Below, piece after piece: positions 31,223-39,494 of a stretch of DNA of 39,494 nucleotides. This DNA comes from a virus. Both the position numbers and the translations under genes were made by a program. The notes under the pieces are model-generated. The model did no database searches, was not told the origin of the DNA, and saw only the letters and a list, made by a program, of their open reading frames with translations. Location: IMG/VR virus record IMGVR_UViG_3300047548_000450, positions 1-39,494 of that record; one strand, written 5' to 3'. Position 1 is the stretch's first letter. Each line of letters begins with the position of its first letter.

Positions 31223-33048
31223 CCCAGCACCGTCCTGTCGCCTGCGTCGATGTGGCCAATGATCTGGCCCATCTGGTAGTCGCCGTACAGCGCGTTCGAC
31301 TCGAAACGCACACGCAGCTCGCGGCGCTGCTCCTTGAGCATCACGATCTGCTCGAACGGCTGATCGGCCTGCTCGGGGAACGTGAAAATCGAGCTGACCA
31401 CCTCGGGCGCGCGAGCGTTGGCGCGGCCTGTGACCTGCACGGTCATGGGGCCTTTTTGCACAAAGTCCGGCTCAATGGTGGTGATGCGCAGATAGCCGTC
31501 CTGGCCCTGCACGATCGAGGACAGATCGGCTGTTTCAAAGTACGACTGAATTGGCGCGGCTAGGGTGCCGTCAATCTCGTCGACGCCCTGCTCATGCACC
31601 CAGGTGCGGTAACCGCTGGCAGTCGGCACGGCGTCTACCAGGATGGGCGACATGAAGGCGTTGTTGTAGCCGCCGGCCGATCGGCCAGACGTTGGAAGCG
31701 CCGTGTCGTACCAGGTGTTCTCGCGCACGTTGTAGATCACGGCGTGGGTGCATTCCGTGGCGTCTCCCTTGGGGTAGGCCCACCAGATTTCACCGAAACG
31801 CGGGACCTTCCAGGCAAACACCTTGCTGTGCTGCTGCGGGTTCAGGCCTTCGAGGAAGTAGTTGATGTTCATCTGGTTTGGCACATCGCGCACCACGCCG
31901 TTGAACATGAAAAACCGGTCCACTCCGGCCCAGAAAAACACGCCGTCATAGTCCACAACAGAGTCGGCGGACAGGATCGATGTGTCGGTGGCGATCGTGT
32001 CGAACTGGAAAACTGTGGGGCCACCGGTGAAGGTGGCGCGAATCACCGCGTCGTAGGCCCAGAAGATTCCAGCCGGAGCAGAACCTGCGCCAGCGCGCAG
32101 GGGCATGCCCTTGACGATCTTCTGGCTCCAAACCCGAGCGATGCCGGAGCCTGCGCCGGTGAGGTTTGTTGGCTCGCCAGAAACAGACCAGCCGATGATG
32201 CCGGCCGTGCCGTAGTAGAACAGGTACGGGTGCAGCGCCACGATGCCGCCCGTGGCGTTGGCGCCAGGAGGCAGCTGCACGCTTTTCAGGGGCGCGGTGC
32301 CAAGCAGGTCGCCGTAGAAAATCTGGCCGCCCACGTCGTTGCACAGGCAGCGGCCGTTGGGCGAAACGTGCGCCAAGAGCGCGTTGTACTGCGTCGAGGA
32401 ATCGAACACAGCCTGGAACATCCAGCGGTTGGCGTCCGACGCCGCAAGCGCGTCAGAGCCTCCCACCATGTCGGTGTCAGTTGCTGTAATGGTGGTGGTT
32501 GAGGCCACGACCGCGTACCCGTTGGTGGCAACGCCAGCCGTCACTGCCGTGATGGTGATCACCGGACCAACGGCCACGGCAGTGTAGTTTGGCACCGAAA
32601 CGTGCAAGTTGATGTTGGTCGCCACAGCCGCAGCTGTCGTGGCCAAGTCCGTGGTGAAGGACACCGCGCCGGACATGATCTGCACGCCGTTGACCGTGAT
32701 GCCATCGACCGAGCCAGCAGCGCCGCCGGTGAGCGTCACGGTGCCAGTTGCGGCCACAGCCACCGGGGTGCGGTTGGAGATCAAGCTGGAGTTCTTGCTG
32801 GCGTCGATCGTGAAGCGCTCCAGCGTGCTTGGGCCGCCACTGTGGCAGTACTGCAGCAGCTGCTGCGTAAAGCTCATGAAGCCGCGCGAAATCTCTGTGA
32901 GGTACTTGGAAATCGAGCGATACCCGCCAATCTTGCGAGGCAGGCCACGCTGAAAACGAACCCACTGCCCGTCGACGTAGAAGTCGCCTTCGAACTTGGT
33001 GCCGTCGCGTTTGATGCCCGGCTGCGAGCGCAGGATCTGGGTTGGCAT
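31219..33048 (-). CDS. P22 gp10-like packaged-DNA stabilisation / tail protein
   Basis: A 609-residue protein. FEGDFYVDGQWVRFQRGLPRKIGGYRSISKYL near the start is the typical entry of the gp10-like tail hub family (beta-propeller-like), followed by WVHEQGVDEIDGTLAAPIQSYFETADLS near the end. Residues about 95-198 are an inserted beta-sandwich-like domain (TVTLTGGAAGSVDGITVNGVQIMSG), which the P22 protein lacks. It plugs the portal and bridges to the needle or fibre. TGATG overlap with the gene upstream fixes the start. Confidence 0.82.
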   Translation of the reverse strand: MPTQILRSQPGIKRDGTKFEGDFYVDGQWVRFQRGLPRKIGGYRSISKYLTEISRGFMSFTQQLLQYCHSGGPSTLERFTIDASKNSSLISNRTPVAVAATGTVTLTGGAAGSVDGITVNGVQIMSGAVSFTTDLATTAAAVATNINLHVSVPNYTAVAVGPVITITAVTAGVATNGYAVVASTTTITATDTDMVGGSDALAASDANRWMFQAVFDSSTQYNALLAHVSPNGRCLCNDVGGQIFYGDLLGTAPLKSVQLPPGANATGGIVALHPYLFYYGTAGIIGWSVSGEPTNLTGAGSGIARVWSQKIVKGMPLRAGAGSAPAGIFWAYDAVIRATFTGGPTVFQFDTIATDTSILSADSVVDYDGVFFWAGVDRFFMFNGVVRDVPNQMNINYFLEGLNPQQHSKVFAWKVPRFGEIWWAYPKGDATECTHAVIYNVRENTWYDTALPTSGRSAGGYNNAFMSPILVDAVPTASGYRTWVHEQGVDEIDGTLAAPIQSYFETADLSSIVQGQDGYLRITTIEPDFVQKGPMTVQVTGRANARAPEVVSSIFTFPEQADQPFEQIVMLKEQRRELRVRFESNALYGDYQMGQIIGHIDAGDRTVLG

Positions 33049-34247
33049 CAGAACGTCCCGCCCACCACAACGCCAGATGGCGCAATACCCAGAGCCGCGT
33101 AGGCGGCGTTTCCGTCAGCAGCCGTGAAAACTGCGTCACCCACAGCAGATGCGCCCAGGTTGATGCGAGCTGCGCCTGCGGTCGTTGCGCCGGTGCCGCC
33201 GTCAGACACCTGAATGGGAACAGCCAGGCCGCCGGTGTCGGCGTTGACCACATCGGTGCCGTCGCAGTAAAGGATCGAGCGCGAGCCAGAAGCCACCAGG
33301 ACGCCAGCGCCAGCGGCCGTCTTGACCGTGAAGTTGTAGGGGCCCGTGGTCTCGTTATTGACCCAGTATTGCTGCACCGTGGCCGGCACGATGATCGTGC
33401 GGTTGCCTGTCAAAACGCCCGTGAAGCCATAGGCGATGCGGTTCAATTCCGTTCCGGTCAATGTGTAGTTGCCAGAGCCCGCCACGTTGATCGAGGTGTA
33501 ATCGAAGGCAAACGTTGCGGACTGGCCAAAGCCGATCGTGTAGTAGTTGGCGCCGTCCGAGACAATGATCGCGGACTCGCCAGGCTGGAAGGACAATGTC
33601 GGGCCGCCGTCGATCATCACGGTACCCGTCGGGTCGGCAACGATGGCGCCGGAGCCAGAGTTGCGCAGGTAGCAGAACCAGTTGTTGCCAACGACCGTCG
33701 GAGCGGGCAATGTGAGCGTGCCGCCAGCGCCGGTCCAGACAAACATACGGGCGCGGTCCTGATCGCCTGCCGTGTAGTTGCTGTTGAACTCGGTGACGGG
33801 CACCGACTGCGCCAGCAGCGTGCCAGTGGCCACGATGCCGTTGCCAGCAAGCGATGATGCGTTGACCTGCGAGGTCGATGCACCGTACTGCAGCGCCACC
33901 CAGGAGCCTGCCGCCGTGCTGTTGTTTGTGAGGTAGACCTGCCAGAGCGTTCCCGAGGCAATGCTGACCACCTGCACGCCATCGGCGCGCTTGACCGTGA
34001 ACGTCGATGCGCCACGGTTGTTGAACAGGATGGTTTGGCCCGTGCCCGTTTTGTCAGCGGGCGGCAAGGTGATGGACAGGCCGCCGTTTGCAGGCGTGAC
34101 GTCCATGATCTTGGTGGCCAGGTTCTGGCTGGTCGAGGTTTCGTCGGGCCAGCTCAGCGTAATGTCGGCGGCAAGCGCGATGGCGCTGTAGTCAATCTCG
34201 CTGGGGTAGATGTTTGCCCCACCGAAAACGTCGGTGTATGTGGTCAT
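33048..34247 (-). CDS. Virion beta-protein, tail or decoration
   Basis: Three hundred and ninety-nine residues made of repeated beta-domains with patterns such as GQTILFNNRGASTFTVKRADG and IIVPATVQQYWVNNETTGPYNFTVKTAAG. The C-terminal VSDGGTGATTAGAARINLGAS is typical of tail-fibre and collar proteins. Probably a fibre base or decoration protein between adaptor and gp10-like protein; the exact role is inferred from composition and place. Confidence 0.7.
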   Translation of the reverse strand: MTTYTDVFGGANIYPSEIDYSAIALAADITLSWPDETSTSQNLATKIMDVTPANGGLSITLPPADKTGTGQTILFNNRGASTFTVKRADGVQVVSIASGTLWQVYLTNNSTAAGSWVALQYGASTSQVNASSLAGNGIVATGTLLAQSVPVTEFNSNYTAGDQDRARMFVWTGAGGTLTLPAPTVVGNNWFCYLRNSGSGAIVADPTGTVMIDGGPTLSFQPGESAIIVSDGANYYTIGFGQSATFAFDYTSINVAGSGNYTLTGTELNRIAYGFTGVLTGNRTIIVPATVQQYWVNNETTGPYNFTVKTAAGAGVLVASGSRSILYCDGTDVVNADTGGLAVPIQVSDGGTGATTAGAARINLGASAVGDAVFTAADGNAAYAALGIAPSGVVVGGTF

Positions 34248-34873
34248 GCTTCAGTCCTCTGGGCGCTGCGGTCCATGATTTTCTTGAGGTCCTCGCCGTT
34301 GAGCGCCTGGGCCGCACGGTCGTACATCTGCTGCCAGGTGCCGATGCGCTCGTCCTTTTTGAGAAACGGCGTGGCCTCCAGCAGTGTGGCGTACAGCAGC
34401 AAGTCCGGCGCGTACTCGGTGAGCCAGTTGGTCTGGAAGTCCTCACCCAAAAAGCGCGGCTGCTCGTAATAGACCACCTCCAGATTGCTGTCGGATGCCG
34501 GTGTCGGCGTGATCAGCCAGTGGTTGTAATCGTAGTCGGCGTAGAACTGAGGCGCAGCGGTTTGAGCCTCGTCAGGCCAGTAGTTGCGGCAGTACTCGTA
34601 GGAGCGCGCAAAGATCGGCGCTCCGTCAACGGTCATGCTCACCGTGTCGCGCCAGCGGTCGGGCTTTCGGTAGGTGGCAACGCCGGTTTGCAGGGGGGTG
34701 GTGACGGCCCGGATGAAGCCTTGAATCTTCAGCTCGCGCGAAATGCGGCGCTCGCCCAGGGTGATCAGGCGCGGCAGTTGCTCGTAGACGATCTGGTCGC
34801 TTTCGGCGGTAAAACCCCGCTCAAGATAGCGGCGCACATCTTCGAGCAGGCTGCTGTACGTCATCGTGTACAT
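34244..34873 (-). CDS. Head-tail adaptor (P22 gp4 / SU10 adaptor type)
   Basis: Two hundred and nine residues. MTYSSLLEDVRRYLERG, ITLGERRISRELKIQGF, then DGAPIFARSYEYCRNYWP and VYYEQPRFLGEDFQTNWL match the short-tail adaptor that binds below the portal. GGAG five bases before 34873 gives the start. First gene after the promoter at 34927-34955, so it heads the late virion run. Confidence 0.85.
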   Translation of the reverse strand: MYTMTYSSLLEDVRRYLERGFTAESDQIVYEQLPRLITLGERRISRELKIQGFIRAVTTPLQTGVATYRKPDRWRDTVSMTVDGAPIFARSYEYCRNYWPDEAQTAAPQFYADYDYNHWLITPTPASDSNLEVVYYEQPRFLGEDFQTNWLTEYAPDLLLYATLLEATPFLKKDERIGTWQQMYDRAAQALNGEDLKKIMDRSAQRTEA

Positions 34874-34926
34874 GGGGACTCCAGTTGAGTTTGAAGCCGC
34901 TGCTACAGCCGGCGCTGTGTTGCGGA

Positions 34927-34955
34927 ATTATAGGGTCCAGACGCGCCCAGGGCAA
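34927..34955 (-). promoter_or_regulatory. Strong sigma70-type late promoter
   Basis: On the minus strand TTGCCC (34950-34955), a 17-bp spacer and a perfect TATAAT (34927-34932). The start would be near 34920, 47 bp before the adaptor ATG. It would transcribe the leftward virion operon to the terminator at 24264-24293. Confidence 0.8.
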
Positions 34956-34986
34956 ACTTGCGTCGTCTGGCCTGCTGGCTGATAAA

Positions 34987-35400
34987 TCATCGGGCGACGC
35001 CCTTGGTTTTCTCGAACGACCGCATGCCAGCGATGCCCAGGATGCCAGAGAGGATCACCCAAAGCTGACCCGCGTCCAAGACTGGTGGCGGGGTCAGTTC
35101 CTTGGGTATCCAGCCGGTGCCCTGCAGGTAGGTCCAGGCCCAGAGCATGAGCGGGTACAGCAGAAACTGGTAGGCCATGGCCGCAGCGCCGATCCAGCCG
35201 ATCGCGGGTCGCCAACCCGCCACGAACACGCTGCTGTGTGCGGCCTCGGCCTTGTTGACCTCAATCTGCGCCAGGTCGATGGCCTGGTCGAGCTTGCGGC
35301 CCTCCAGCTCCAGCTGCATGCGCTCCTTGTCCGTGGTGATCAGGTCGCCAGCCACTTTGCCGACGGACTCGATCACGCTGCCGATACCCAGGATATTCAT
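34987..35400 (-). CDS. Holin, three membrane spans
   Basis: A 137-residue membrane protein. After a charged N-terminal helix (TTDKERMQLELEGRKLDQAID) come SVFVAGWRPAIGWIGAAAMAYQFLLYPLMLWAW and a C-terminal LWVILSGILGIAGM, the layout of the 3-TM holin (GTA type). It permeabilises the inner membrane to time lysis. Its ATG overlaps the stop of the HNH/AP2 gene, which has come between it and the endolysin. Confidence 0.88.
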   Translation of the reverse strand: MNILGIGSVIESVGKVAGDLITTDKERMQLELEGRKLDQAIDLAQIEVNKAEAAHSSVFVAGWRPAIGWIGAAAMAYQFLLYPLMLWAWTYLQGTGWIPKELTPPPVLDAGQLWVILSGILGIAGMRSFEKTKGVAR

Positions 35401-35894
35401 GTGGCGCTCCGGTGGTGACTGTGATACCGGACTTCGGCAGCCTTACGAGCGGCCACCGCAGCATCGACAGATTCATGCAGGCCCAAGTAAATCGTGTTTC
35501 CAAGGTGGCGAATCTGGGCCATGTATTTGTTGGCCTTCTTGTGCCAAGAGACACCTAAGACGCCAGTCTTGCTGTCTGACCTAGCCTTGGTGCGTTGGTT
35601 GTTCTGCGCGTTGGTCGCCGGCCTCAGGTTGCAAAAACGGTTGTCGTCGCGCCTGTGGTTTACGTGGTCAATTTGGTCTTCAGGCCAGCTGCCTGTCATG
35701 TACAGCCACGCGAGTCGGTGCGCGTAATACGGTTTGCCGGCAACGCAGAGCTTTCTGTAGCCGGTCGAGCTGTCCAACGCGCCAGCTGACACAGTGCCAG
35801 CCGCTGCACCTTTACCTGTGCCTTTGAGCCTGGTGAACTCCCCCGTCTCCGGGTTGTAGGAAACAAATATCTTGAGTGTCTGCTGGTCGATCAT
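35397..35894 (-). CDS. HNH endonuclease with AP2 DNA-binding domain (copy 3)
   Basis: A 165-residue homing-type enzyme, distinct from copies 1 and 2. YYAHRLAWLYMTGSWPEDQIDHVNHRRDDNRFCNLR is the HNH core (DHxNxxxxDNRxxNLR), and the C-terminal SKTGVLGVSWHKKANKYMAQIRHLGNTIYLGLH is an AP2-type DNA-binding fold. It occupies the place between endolysin and holin and overlaps both by ATGA, so it is fitted into the operon without disrupting its neighbours. Confidence 0.93.
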   Translation of the reverse strand: MIDQQTLKIFVSYNPETGEFTRLKGTGKGAAAGTVSAGALDSSTGYRKLCVAGKPYYAHRLAWLYMTGSWPEDQIDHVNHRRDDNRFCNLRPATNAQNNQRTKARSDSKTGVLGVSWHKKANKYMAQIRHLGNTIYLGLHESVDAAVAARKAAEVRYHSHHRSAT

Positions 35895-36409
35895 GCCAAT
35901 CCCCTCAGTGTGCGCGAGATCCAGCCCAATAAAAATTTCATCTGCGTGCGGTCGCGGGTCACAATGTCCCGGTACCGGGCGATCTTAGCCAGGGCGTAGG
36001 CCATGACGAACTTGTCCGGATCGCAGGCGTTGATGGCCTGGATGGTGGCCGGACCAAGGATTCCGTCCGGCGTTGCCCCCACAACCAGCTGCGCGAGCTT
36101 GATGGCCACAGTGGGCCGCTTGGGCGCGCTGGAGTTGACCGCAAAGTTGAAGATCGAGGACGCGATCGCCTGGCTGGTGATCTGATCGCCACAAATCGGG
36201 GCCCAGTAGCTCGTGTGGTACCAGTTGCGCACCAGGGGCGTCGGCGGCGTCTCGCGCCGGTCAACGTACTCCCAGCCTTCCCAGTCCGGGTTGAAGTTCC
36301 TGGCGATGCCTGCATAGGTCTGCCCGCCACGATCGCCAGGGACGTTGTGCAGCACGTAGCCGCCCTCGTCCTGGATCATGGCCTCGAAAGCCGGCAGGAA
36401 ATCAGCCAT
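35891..36409 (-). CDS. Endolysin (glycoside hydrolase 108 type with peptidoglycan-binding end)
   Basis: A 172-residue lysin. MADFLPAFEAMIQDEGGY places the catalytic Glu (residue 15), followed by GDRGGQTYAGIARNFNP, typical of GH108 muramidases. The C-terminal VVGATPDGILGPATIQAINA is a peptidoglycan-binding motif. It digests the cell wall at lysis. Start 36409 is chosen because the protein then begins with the family N-terminus. Confidence 0.9.
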   Translation of the reverse strand: MADFLPAFEAMIQDEGGYVLHNVPGDRGGQTYAGIARNFNPDWEGWEYVDRRETPPTPLVRNWYHTSYWAPICGDQITSQAIASSIFNFAVNSSAPKRPTVAIKLAQLVVGATPDGILGPATIQAINACDPDKFVMAYALAKIARYRDIVTRDRTQMKFLLGWISRTLRGLA

Positions 36410-36497
36410 ACAGAACCCCCATGAAAACGCGGACGAACCAAAGCACCACACCGACGATCAGGACGGCGGCGATCAGTGCTTCGGCCCAGTCTCTCAT
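36402..36497 (-). CDS. 31-residue membrane peptide of the lysis cassette
   Basis: MRDWAEALIAAVLIVGVVLWFVRVFMGVLYG is a single hydrophobic span. Its ATG overlaps the preceding stop (ATGA) and its end overlaps the endolysin start by 8 bp. It may act as a pinholin-like or antiholin helper; that is inference from place and hydrophobicity. Confidence 0.55.
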   Translation of the reverse strand: MRDWAEALIAAVLIVGVVLWFVRVFMGVLYG

Positions 36498-36832
36498 GCT
36501 GACCAAGGCAGCGGCGGAGTCACCACCGGCGGATTGATCTGCTGGTCGATCTGCTGCTGCACAGCGGCTTCGGTCGCGGTTTTGTCCACGCCGTTGGCCC
36601 AGCACCAGCCCAGCACTTGATCTTGGGTCAGATCAGCATAGGGGGTGAACTGGCTGCCCTCGGAAGGCTGCGGGAACGAGCAGGTGCCATAAGAAGTGCC
36701 CGTGTAGTCGGTGCCACCTTCGGTCTGAGCGCCGTTGCAGCGCCAGCCAGCGGTCAGCACCACCTCGGGAGGGTTGGAGGTGGTAGGAGTGGTTTGCATC
36801 CACTCGATGACCCAAGTGATTGTTGTGCTCAT
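36494..36832 (-). CDS. DUF7936-like protein
   Basis: One hundred and twelve residues. TITWVIEWMQTTP at the start and YADLTQDQVLGWCWANGVDKTATEAAVQQQIDQQ near the end match a small protein found after tail-fibre genes in phages (DUF7936-like, from memory). Possibly a tail-fibre assembly or virion accessory protein. Confidence 0.7.
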   Translation of the reverse strand: MSTTITWVIEWMQTTPTTSNPPEVVLTAGWRCNGAQTEGGTDYTGTSYGTCSFPQPSEGSQFTPYADLTQDQVLGWCWANGVDKTATEAAVQQQIDQQINPPVVTPPLPWSA

Positions 36833-36843
36833 GGTTTTTCCTT

Positions 36844-39069
36844 TCAGGGGTTGGATTCAAGTGCCGCGACACGGGCGGTCAGGGCGGTGATGATGGCTTG
36901 CTGTTCTTGGATGGCTTTGACCAGCGTGGGCAGGATATCGCCCATCTTCAGCGACTTCTTGATGATGTCGTTACCGTCTTCACCCTTGTTGTAGACGTAA
37001 TCCGTCACAAGCTCTGGCAGCACTTGCTCTACTTCTTGAGCAACAAAACCAGCCACGTTTTTTGCGTCACCGTTTTTCCAATCAAAGCGGCGCGGCTTAA
37101 GTGCCATGACTTGCGACAGGCCCGTTTCAAGATCGCGTATGTTCTCTTTGAGCGTGCGGTCAGAGATGGCGCTGATGCTGGTGCTTTGGGCAAAAATGGT
37201 TCCGCCCATACCAACATAAAACCTATAAGCCGCCGCCCCTGTCGAATACAAAACATAATTCAACGTGGCATTCGTGGATTCAGCGCGAGTCGTTGAGACT
37301 GTGCCGCCAGCAGAAATGTAAGAGCCGACCGTTCCATCGCCAGTCGTGGTTTTGTTGAAAATGAAGTTACCGCTGGAGTCGATACGGGCGCGTTCGGAGC
37401 CGCCAGCGTAAAAGGCAAGTGGGTTTGTTTTTGCATCCACAGCCGACACGGAAGCATCGCCGTAAAGCGAAATCCTATCAGTGCCGCTTGAGCGCATTAC
37501 CATCTGAACAAAACCGGGGTAGTCCAGCGTCAGTCGTGTTGCGCTTGCAGGGCTGGTAGTTCCCACCCCCAAGTTCCCACTCGCATCCAGCGTCATCGCC
37601 TGCGTGAAGCTGATGGCGTTGCCTGCGGTGCCGGATGGGGCTGTGTACCACTGGTGAGAGCCGCTGTTTTGTCCGTAAATTGAAGCGTAGCCGTTGTTGT
37701 TGTAAATAAACGATCCGCCTGAATTTCGATACCCGTTCTGCGTTAAGTTCAAGGCGCCGGAGCCAAAAGCCTCAATATTTCCACCGACGAGTTGCAAAAC
37801 CTTACTGCTGCTGTTCCACGCACTCGGCGTAACCCCCAAGCCGAGGTTGCCTGCAAAGTAATTATCAGCAGTTCCGTTGGCGTAGAAGTTCCAGCGGCCT
37901 GTTCCTGCAGCGATGTTGCTGTAGAAGCCGTAGTTGTTGGTAGCTCCTGTCAGAGATGCGCCTGCACTAAAACCATATTGGTTAGTGACTGAGGACGTTG
38001 CTCCGATAGTTCCTTGAGCCGCTGCAAAATGCTGAAGTGTCGGAAGCGTAAACGATGCTGCTTGTGTGTTGAAGAAGGAGAGAAACCCACTGGCTTGCGT
38101 CGTGACATCGCTTTGGATTGTCGAAGAAATATTCACCGAAGCAGAAGTCGCTCCTCCAGTTGTATTTTTTGCAATCCGCAATGTTTGAGACGCACTGCCG
38201 CCATCACCGATACTGATGTTGCCATCGCTGCGGATTCGCATCCGCTCAGTAGGCGTACTTGCGCCGGCAGCAGTTGTGCTGAACACCAGACGACCGGGCA
38301 TATTGTTGGTGCCGGGAATGCCGTCTACCTCTGACTTGATTTCAGCTTGAGCGACAAACTGCGTTCCATCGTAACTGGAGAAATCCAAAATACCCGCAAT
38401 AGAACCGGAGGCAACAATTGCTGGAGAAGCAGTTGTTCCATAAGCCTTTTGGAACGTAAAGCGGTTACCGGAAGCTGAACTCGTATAACGAGTTGAGAAA
38501 ATTCCGGAAAAACCATCACCGCTGATATGAAGGGCTGCTGACGGAGAACCGGTGCCAACACCAACCTGCCCAGAAGCGTTCACCACAAACGGCGTAGCGT
38601 CCGGATTCGCTGAGTCCTCGACCACCAGCGCATTTCCTGCGCCTGTTTGGGTGATCCGCAAAGCATCAGACGAAGTGCTGGTATTAAGCACCATAGACGA
38701 GCCATCAAACGTCAGCGCAGACCCAGTGGTCAGGACTTTGGAGCCGTTGAGGTAGGCCACGCCGTTGGCGGTGCCTGCGGACAGAGTTGGATTGCCGCCT
38801 AGCGTGAGAGCAGTGCCGTCAAACGTGAGGTTCGACGAGCCGGCCAGGGCGCCGTTGTTGTTGTACTGCACCTGCGTGTTCGAGCCGCCGATCGAGCCTG
38901 CGCCCTTCGTGGCCAGCACTTGAACCACACCGCCGTTGTCCTTGTAGAACAGCTTACCGTCGGTGATGTTCAGCGCCAACTCGCCGTTGGCCAGGTTGCC
39001 AGCGGATGGGGCGGCCGATGCCGTGGTGCTGAAATACAGCTGGATGGGAGTAAATCCACTCTGGGCCAT
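36844..39069 (-). CDS. Tail fibre/spike with S74 intramolecular chaperone
   Basis: A 741-residue receptor-binding protein. The N-terminal part (PIQLYFSTTASAAPSAGNLANGELALN) is the usual fibre attachment segment. The body is a long beta-helix-like stretch of short repeats (GNLGVGTTSPASATRLTLD, SGQVGVGTGSPSAALHIS). The C-terminal ISDRTLKENIRDLE (about 635) starts a Peptidase_S74 domain whose Ser-Lys pair (S636, K641) cleaves it off after trimerisation, ending in a coiled coil. Confidence 0.94.
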   Translation of the reverse strand: MAQSGFTPIQLYFSTTASAAPSAGNLANGELALNITDGKLFYKDNGGVVQVLATKGAGSIGGSNTQVQYNNNGALAGSSNLTFDGTALTLGGNPTLSAGTANGVAYLNGSKVLTTGSALTFDGSSMVLNTSTSSDALRITQTGAGNALVVEDSANPDATPFVVNASGQVGVGTGSPSAALHISGDGFSGIFSTRYTSSASGNRFTFQKAYGTTASPAIVASGSIAGILDFSSYDGTQFVAQAEIKSEVDGIPGTNNMPGRLVFSTTAAGASTPTERMRIRSDGNISIGDGGSASQTLRIAKNTTGGATSASVNISSTIQSDVTTQASGFLSFFNTQAASFTLPTLQHFAAAQGTIGATSSVTNQYGFSAGASLTGATNNYGFYSNIAAGTGRWNFYANGTADNYFAGNLGLGVTPSAWNSSSKVLQLVGGNIEAFGSGALNLTQNGYRNSGGSFIYNNNGYASIYGQNSGSHQWYTAPSGTAGNAISFTQAMTLDASGNLGVGTTSPASATRLTLDYPGFVQMVMRSSGTDRISLYGDASVSAVDAKTNPLAFYAGGSERARIDSSGNFIFNKTTTGDGTVGSYISAGGTVSTTRAESTNATLNYVLYSTGAAAYRFYVGMGGTIFAQSTSISAISDRTLKENIRDLETGLSQVMALKPRRFDWKNGDAKNVAGFVAQEVEQVLPELVTDYVYNKGEDGNDIIKKSLKMGDILPTLVKAIQEQQAIITALTARVAALESNP

Positions 39070-39088
39070 GATCTGTTCCTCTCAAAAA

Positions 39089-39494
39089 TTAAAACGTGCC
39101 GCCGGAAATGCCCGACCACACTGGTGTGCCTGCGCCCGCCGATGTGAGCACCTGCCCGGCTGTGCCATTGGCGATGAAACCGGTCGCGCCCGCGCCGGTT
39201 TGATACGGGATCTGCGATGCTGCGCCGCCTGCCAGGTTCGTTGCCGACGTTGCATTGCCAGACAGCGATGCGGAGATTGTCCCCGCGCTGAAATTTCCAG
39301 AGGCATCGCGCGCGACCACCTTGGAGGCCGTGTTTGCCGATGTTGCGTCCACATCAAACGTGCGAGAGACGGAACCATCAAAAGTTCCGGTCGAAGTCAG
39401 GTAGCTTCCTGCCGTGAGCGCGTTGGCAACCGATCCGACCCCCGTGATAGAGCCGGTTGTAACGTTGGTCCAATACGTCCCGTTGTACTGGATC
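39089..39494 (-). CDS. C-terminal part of another tail fibre (5' end outside window)
   Basis: The open frame runs in from base 39494 (IQYNGTYWTNVTTGSITGVG) to NGTAGQVLTSAGAGTPVWSG and ends at GGTF. The GNFSAGTISASLSGNATSATNL pattern is typical of phage tail-fibre beta-repeats. It lies just upstream of the S74 fibre and probably forms a second part of the same adsorption apparatus. Only about 134 residues are visible. Confidence 0.8.
   Translation of the reverse strand, partial: IQYNGTYWTNVTTGSITGVGSVANALTAGSYLTSTGTFDGSVSRTFDVDATSANTASKVVARDASGNFSAGTISASLSGNATSATNLAGGAASQIPYQTGAGATGFIANGTAGQVLTSAGAGTPVWSGISGGTF

Noticed and set aside
1-39494. Window as a complete circular genome
   Set aside because: Joining the two ends does not restore either the terminase or the tail-fibre frame, and portal and capsid genes are missing, so it is a fragment.

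Overview
This window is part of the genome of a tailed double-stranded DNA phage (or prophage). It is about 60 percent GC by eye, and nearly every gap between genes is an ATGA, TGATG or TAATG stop/start overlap. The virion genes look short-tailed (podovirus-like): there is a P22 gp4/SU10-type adaptor, a P22 gp10-like DNA-stabilisation or tail protein and several internal (ejection) proteins, with no sheath, tail tube or tape measure. Codon use and the small-protein families suggest a proteobacterial host, perhaps Burkholderiales; this is an inference. Both ends cut through genes (terminase on the left, a tail fibre on the right). Portal, scaffold and capsid are not in the window and probably lie just outside it.

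Layout. (1) 1-6613, leftward: large and small terminase, two small coupled genes, a ParB-domain DNA methyltransferase, then a P4/D5-type primase-helicase. A dense cluster of 10-bp iteron-like repeats lies between the methyltransferase and the primase and over the primase 3' end; it is the best origin candidate. (2) 6614-7514: about 800 bp without a credible protein gene. A good sigma70-type promoter reads rightward into a heavily folded, roughly 570-nt sequence that ends just before a tRNA-Thr gene. This resembles the large ornate phage RNAs (GOLLD/ROOL class). (3) 7515-12886, leftward: VRR-NUC nuclease, HNH endonuclease, SF2 helicase, a run of small unknown genes and a Cro/CI-like regulator at the divergence point. 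(4) 13015-24285, rightward early genes: many small proteins, several with Cys pairs or one membrane span, and a recombination module (YqaJ-type exonuclease plus RecT annealing protein). The exonuclease gene has been invaded by an HNH gene that left a recoded duplicate of the exonuclease start. (5) 24330-39494, leftward late genes: tail-fibre parts, lysis genes (endolysin, 31-residue membrane peptide, HNH/AP2 insert, holin), then from a strong promoter at 34927-34955 the adaptor, tail and internal virion proteins, ending at an intrinsic terminator at 24264-24293.

How it fits together: the early rightward operon would supply recombination and host-takeover proteins; the leftward left-hand operons would supply replication (primase-helicase, SF2 helicase, VRR nuclease), DNA modification and packaging; the right arm supplies virion assembly and lysis. 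No integrase is visible, so the regulator hints at, but does not prove, a temperate lifestyle. The two most unusual items are the large RNA candidate with its tRNA and the HNH-split exonuclease locus.
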